DNA of 8,824 bases from Burkholderiales bacterium. GTDB lineage: Bacteria > Pseudomonadota > Gammaproteobacteria > Burkholderiales > Burkholderiaceae. The stretch is taken from NCBI GenBank assembly GCA_947372535.1, contig CANBUA010000202.1, positions 1-8,824 on the forward strand. The letters are read 5' to 3'. How positions within the stretch are numbered: position 1 is the first letter of the stretch; the number at the start of each line of letters is the position of its first letter. The notes under the pieces were generated by a model. It was not told where the DNA came from. It searched no databases and worked only from the letters and a program-made list of their open reading frames with translations. Position numbers and translations under genes: made by a program. Shown here piece after piece: positions 6,537 to 8,824 of this stretch.

Positions 6537-7490
6537 TCAAGCCGGCGATGAACTGCCCTGGGCTTCGGCATCCGAATTGAACGCCCCCGTCAGCAACTCT
6601 GCCAGCCGCTCCGGCCCCATGCGGAAGCCGCAAGCCTGAGGGTGCCCACCGCCGCCCATGGCTTCGGCCAGCGGGATGGCGTTGTAGCCGGCCACGGCGC
6701 GCAGGCCGACCTTGACCACGCCGTCTTTGGACACGCTCCACAGGAAGGCAAATGTGCCGCACTCGGCCGACAGCAGGTTGCCCACCTCGCTGGTGAAGGC
6801 GCCGGGGCAGTTCACCATCACGCCCGTCTGGCCATTGAAGACCAGCGGTGCCGCACCGCGCGCGATGTCCTTGCACAGGTGCAGGAACTTCTCGTTCATG
6901 GCGCCGCCGCGCTGACTGAAGGCGGCCACCTGTTCGTCGCTGAACGCGGCAATCTCGGCCCAGCGGGGAAACTCGTTGGGCTCCAGATCGAGGGCCGACA
7001 GGAAGGTGGCGCTCTCGGGGTAGGCCCAGGTCCACAGGTCGCGGTCTTGAATGAAACGGATCAGGGCGGGCGCGGGGCGCTCGGGCTGGAAGAACTTCCA
7101 GGCCAGCATCGCGCCGGATTGGCTCAAGTCGAAATGCACCGCGCCACAACGGCACTTGAACTGCCCCAGCTTGTCGGCGGCGCTTTTGTGGTGATCGAGC
7201 ACCACCAGCTTGGCCGCCTGCTCGTCCAGCGCCGACATGAGGCCCGAGTCAAAGGCGAAGTCGAGGATGTAGATGGCGCGTCCGGCCACTTCGGGCAGGT
7301 CGGCCAGCGAGGCGATCTTGCCGTGGCTCACGCCCACGTACTCGCCTTCGCCTTCAAAGAACAGCCAGGCGGCCAGGGCCGCGCCAAAGCCATCCGGGCA
7401 ATGGGCGTGGTACAGCACCAGGGGGCGGGGATCCTGGCGGTCGGGGGCCACGGCGAGGCCGGGCAAGGCGGTGAAAAGTCCAGTGCTCAC
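6537..7490 (-). CDS. DHH-family phosphoesterase
   Basis: A 317-residue protein of the DHH/DHHA1 superfamily, manganese-dependent enzymes that cut phosphodiester or phosphoanhydride bonds (nanoRNases, cyclic-dinucleotide phosphodiesterases, RecJ relatives). Visible in order: HAHCPDGFGAA (28-38) with the first metal-binding Asp33; ILDFAF with Asp77; the signature DHH at 99-101 in VVLDHHKSA; SGAMLAWKFF; IQDRDLW (148-153); and the DHHA1 tail motif GGGGHPQACGF (279-289), which grips substrate. All motifs look intact, so it should be active. It is a stand-alone DHH protein with no fused PAS, GGDEF or CBS domain. Its substrate cannot be told from sequence. The GTG at 7490 is used because no ATG precedes the conserved core; a GTG at codon 14 is also possible and no ribosome site is clear. 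It lies 48 bases after the dehydrogenase gene on the same strand and ends 26 bases from the converging PEP-CTERM gene. Confidence 0.9.
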   Translation of the reverse strand: MSTGLFTALPGLAVAPDRQDPRPLVLYHAHCPDGFGAALAAWLFFEGEGEYVGVSHGKIASLADLPEVAGRAIYILDFAFDSGLMSALDEQAAKLVVLDHHKSAADKLGQFKCRCGAVHFDLSQSGAMLAWKFFQPERPAPALIRFIQDRDLWTWAYPESATFLSALDLEPNEFPRWAEIAAFSDEQVAAFSQRGGAMNEKFLHLCKDIARGAAPLVFNGQTGVMVNCPGAFTSEVGNLLSAECGTFAFLWSVSKDGVVKVGLRAVAGYNAIPLAEAMGGGGHPQACGFRMGPERLAELLTGAFNSDAEAQGSSSPA

Positions 7491-7538
7491 AGTAATAGGG
7501 GTGCGTTGGCGTGCAATGAGGGGTGTGAGCGGTGGATG

Positions 7539-8375
7539 TTAGCTTGCAAGTTTGTCCAGTTGAAACCGCTTGCTCAGGATGCCATCGAGCATCCTGTCGG
7601 GCATCAGGCGTTTGAGCATCGGCAGCAGGCGGCTCTTTTCGCCGAAGCGCAGCACGGCCGGGCAGTTGGAGGCCATCAGTGCGCGGACCACCCGCTCTGC
7701 AAATTCATCTGCAGGCATGGCATTTCTCTGGCCCTCCTGGGCCCTGTCCATGATGCCCGCCTTCACCGCCTGGAAGGGCGAGTCGGGCTGAAGGCTGACC
7801 TTGTCGCCAGCGGATTCACCGAAGGCCGATCGGATGCCTCCAGGTTGAACCGTGACCACCGAGATGCCGAACGGGCGCAACTCCATGCGCAGCGAATCCG
7901 ACATGGCGTTGACCGCGGCCTTGCTGGAACAGTAGGGGGAAGCAAACGGCGTGGGCACGACACCAGAGATGCTGCTGACATTGACGATCACGCCACGGCG
8001 CTTGCTCACCATGTCGGGGACGACCGCACGGATCAGGGCCACGGGCGCAAACAGGTTGACCTCGAACTGCTGGCGCCATGCGTCAGTCGGGGTGTCGAGC
8101 AAGGGCCCCATGGCGCCATAGCCCGCGTTGTTGATCAACATGTGCACGCGCAAGCCACTGGCATGGAGGTCGCGCAGCAAGGCGTCAATCTGGGCCGGGT
8201 CGCACACATCCAGGGGCAGCGTCAGCATGCCTTCCGCCTTCAGGTCGGCGATGGTGTCAAGCCTCCGGGCCGTGGCGCAAACCGTGAGGCCCAAGTGGTG
8301 AAACCGGCGGGCCAAGGCTTTGCCGATGCCGGAGCCACAACCTGTGATCAATACGGTGTCTTTGGCGCTGAACAT
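7539..8375 (-). CDS. Short-chain dehydrogenase/reductase (SDR family)
   Basis: A 278-residue classical SDR, an NAD(P)-dependent oxidoreductase with a Rossmann fold. From the ATG at 8375: TGCGSGIG (11-18) for cofactor binding; ATARRLD after strand 2, whose basic residues suggest NADP over NAD; LDV with Asp56; NNAG (82-85); Asn107; the catalytic Ser134/135 in VNVSSISG; and Tyr148/Lys152 in YCSSK. The catalytic set is complete. The C terminus LLPMLKRLMPDRMLDGILSK is of the kind found in SDRs acting on lipid-like or hydrophobic substrates, but the substrate is not known. Start choice: the ATG gives the usual few residues before the first strand. A GTG at 8435 would add 20 residues and overlap the regulator's stop as GTGA, a classic coupling arrangement. 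Both lack a strong ribosome site. The upstream TetR-like gene is its probable regulator. Confidence 0.9.
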   Translation of the reverse strand: MFSAKDTVLITGCGSGIGKALARRFHHLGLTVCATARRLDTIADLKAEGMLTLPLDVCDPAQIDALLRDLHASGLRVHMLINNAGYGAMGPLLDTPTDAWRQQFEVNLFAPVALIRAVVPDMVSKRRGVIVNVSSISGVVPTPFASPYCSSKAAVNAMSDSLRMELRPFGISVVTVQPGGIRSAFGESAGDKVSLQPDSPFQAVKAGIMDRAQEGQRNAMPADEFAERVVRALMASNCPAVLRFGEKSRLLPMLKRLMPDRMLDGILSKRFQLDKLAS

Positions 8376-8431
8376 GTGTAGTGCAATGAAGGTGGATGGG
8401 GCGGTGGGTGCGAGGCGCTTGGCGTTGGGCG

Positions 8432-8824
8432 TCACGGATGCGGAAGGATCGCCTGGCGTGTGCGCACCAGCAAGGCTTCCGGTGGCAGCTGCACGGTCGG
8501 GATGGGCTTGTCGACCAGCTTGCGAGCGGCCGACCGGGTCATGCCCAGGCCCAGCAAGATGTGGAAGGTGATGTCCTGGGGGTAGTCTTCAGACGAGTGC
8601 GTGCGCATGCCGAGTGAAAACAGGACCGCGCTCGTGGTGCCGATCACGAGGTCCATGCCCAGCATCGGGTCGGTCAGCGTGAAGCGGCCGGCCTCGGTCG
8701 CCTCGATCAGGTCGCGCATGAGGTAGCCCAGGCTGGGCATCTTGTCCAGGCTGCGCGCCACGCCCACGCGCGAGATGAACCGCCCGGCTTGCGGGAACTG
8801 CCGGGCCGCATGCAAGACCATGCG
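8432..8824 (-). CDS. TetR-family-like regulator, C-terminal part
   Basis: The last 130 codons of a gene that starts beyond the right edge; the ATG at 8821 is probably internal, since the frame stays open to 8824. The visible part is helical and has the look of a TetR ligand-binding domain: LGYLMRDLIEATEAGRF, DPMLGMDLVIGTTSAVLFSL, then FHILLGLGMTRSAARKLVDK near the end, where TetR proteins place dimer helices. The N-terminal helix-turn-helix, which would settle the family, is outside the window, so the call rests on this pattern and on the gene order. Its TGA (8432-8434) overlaps a possible GTG start of the dehydrogenase. TetR repressors commonly control a co-transcribed or adjacent oxidoreductase, so local autoregulation is likely. 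Confidence 0.65.
   Translation of the reverse strand, partial: RMVLHAARQFPQAGRFISRVGVARSLDKMPSLGYLMRDLIEATEAGRFTLTDPMLGMDLVIGTTSAVLFSLGMRTHSSEDYPQDITFHILLGLGMTRSAARKLVDKPIPTVQLPPEALLVRTRQAILPHP

Noticed and set aside
6642..8381. A 579-codon open frame on the plus strand
   Set aside because: It lies wholly antisense to the DHH and dehydrogenase genes, both with complete family motifs, and its translation is His/Gly/Ala-rich with no family pattern. It is a by-product of G/C-biased third positions.

Overview
The window is a GC-rich stretch of a chromosome of Betaproteobacteria type, most likely order Burkholderiales. This is inferred from codon use strongly biased to G/C in third positions, a PEP-CTERM exported protein, a GlcG/HbpS-type periplasmic protein beside a LysR regulator, and the general flavour of the proteins. 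Nothing in it looks like a phage, transposon, CRISPR array, tRNA or rRNA. It reads as ordinary accessory chromosome with one degraded patch.

Layout, left to right. (1) 3-224, +: the C-terminal end of a CYTH-fold class IV adenylate cyclase-like protein, cut by the window edge. (2) About 225-745: a gene graveyard. A tautomerase-family gene on the minus strand has lost its start, an internal piece and its end. It abuts, head to head, the C-terminal third of a LysR regulator on the plus strand, which has lost its whole DNA-binding half and carries a one-base frameshift. The simplest reading is a former divergent regulator/target pair whose shared promoter and both 5' ends were deleted. (3) 776-1672, -, an intact LysR regulator, divergent from (4) 1791-2540, +, an exported GlcG/HbpS-like protein. 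The 118-bp gap between them holds a perfect palindrome suited to LysR control. (5) 2660-5578, -, a large soluble hybrid histidine kinase (PAS-PAS-HisKA-HATPase-REC-REC-HPt), divergent from (6) 5737-6510, +, a secreted PEP-CTERM protein with a DUF1566/Lcl-like body. The gap between these two contains a tandem pair of 11-bp palindromes and a third palindrome. (7) 8824-6537, -, a possible operon: the C-terminal end of a TetR-like regulator, a short-chain dehydrogenase whose frame can overlap the regulator's stop by four bases (GTGA), and a DHH-family phosphoesterase.

Three local regulator/target units can be read from arrangement alone: LysR with the HbpS-like protein, the hybrid kinase possibly with the PEP-CTERM protein, and TetR with the dehydrogenase. 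I see no clear sign of a wholly new system. The points most worth following are the double 5' deletion in the tautomerase/LysR pair and the palindrome cluster between the kinase and PEP-CTERM genes.
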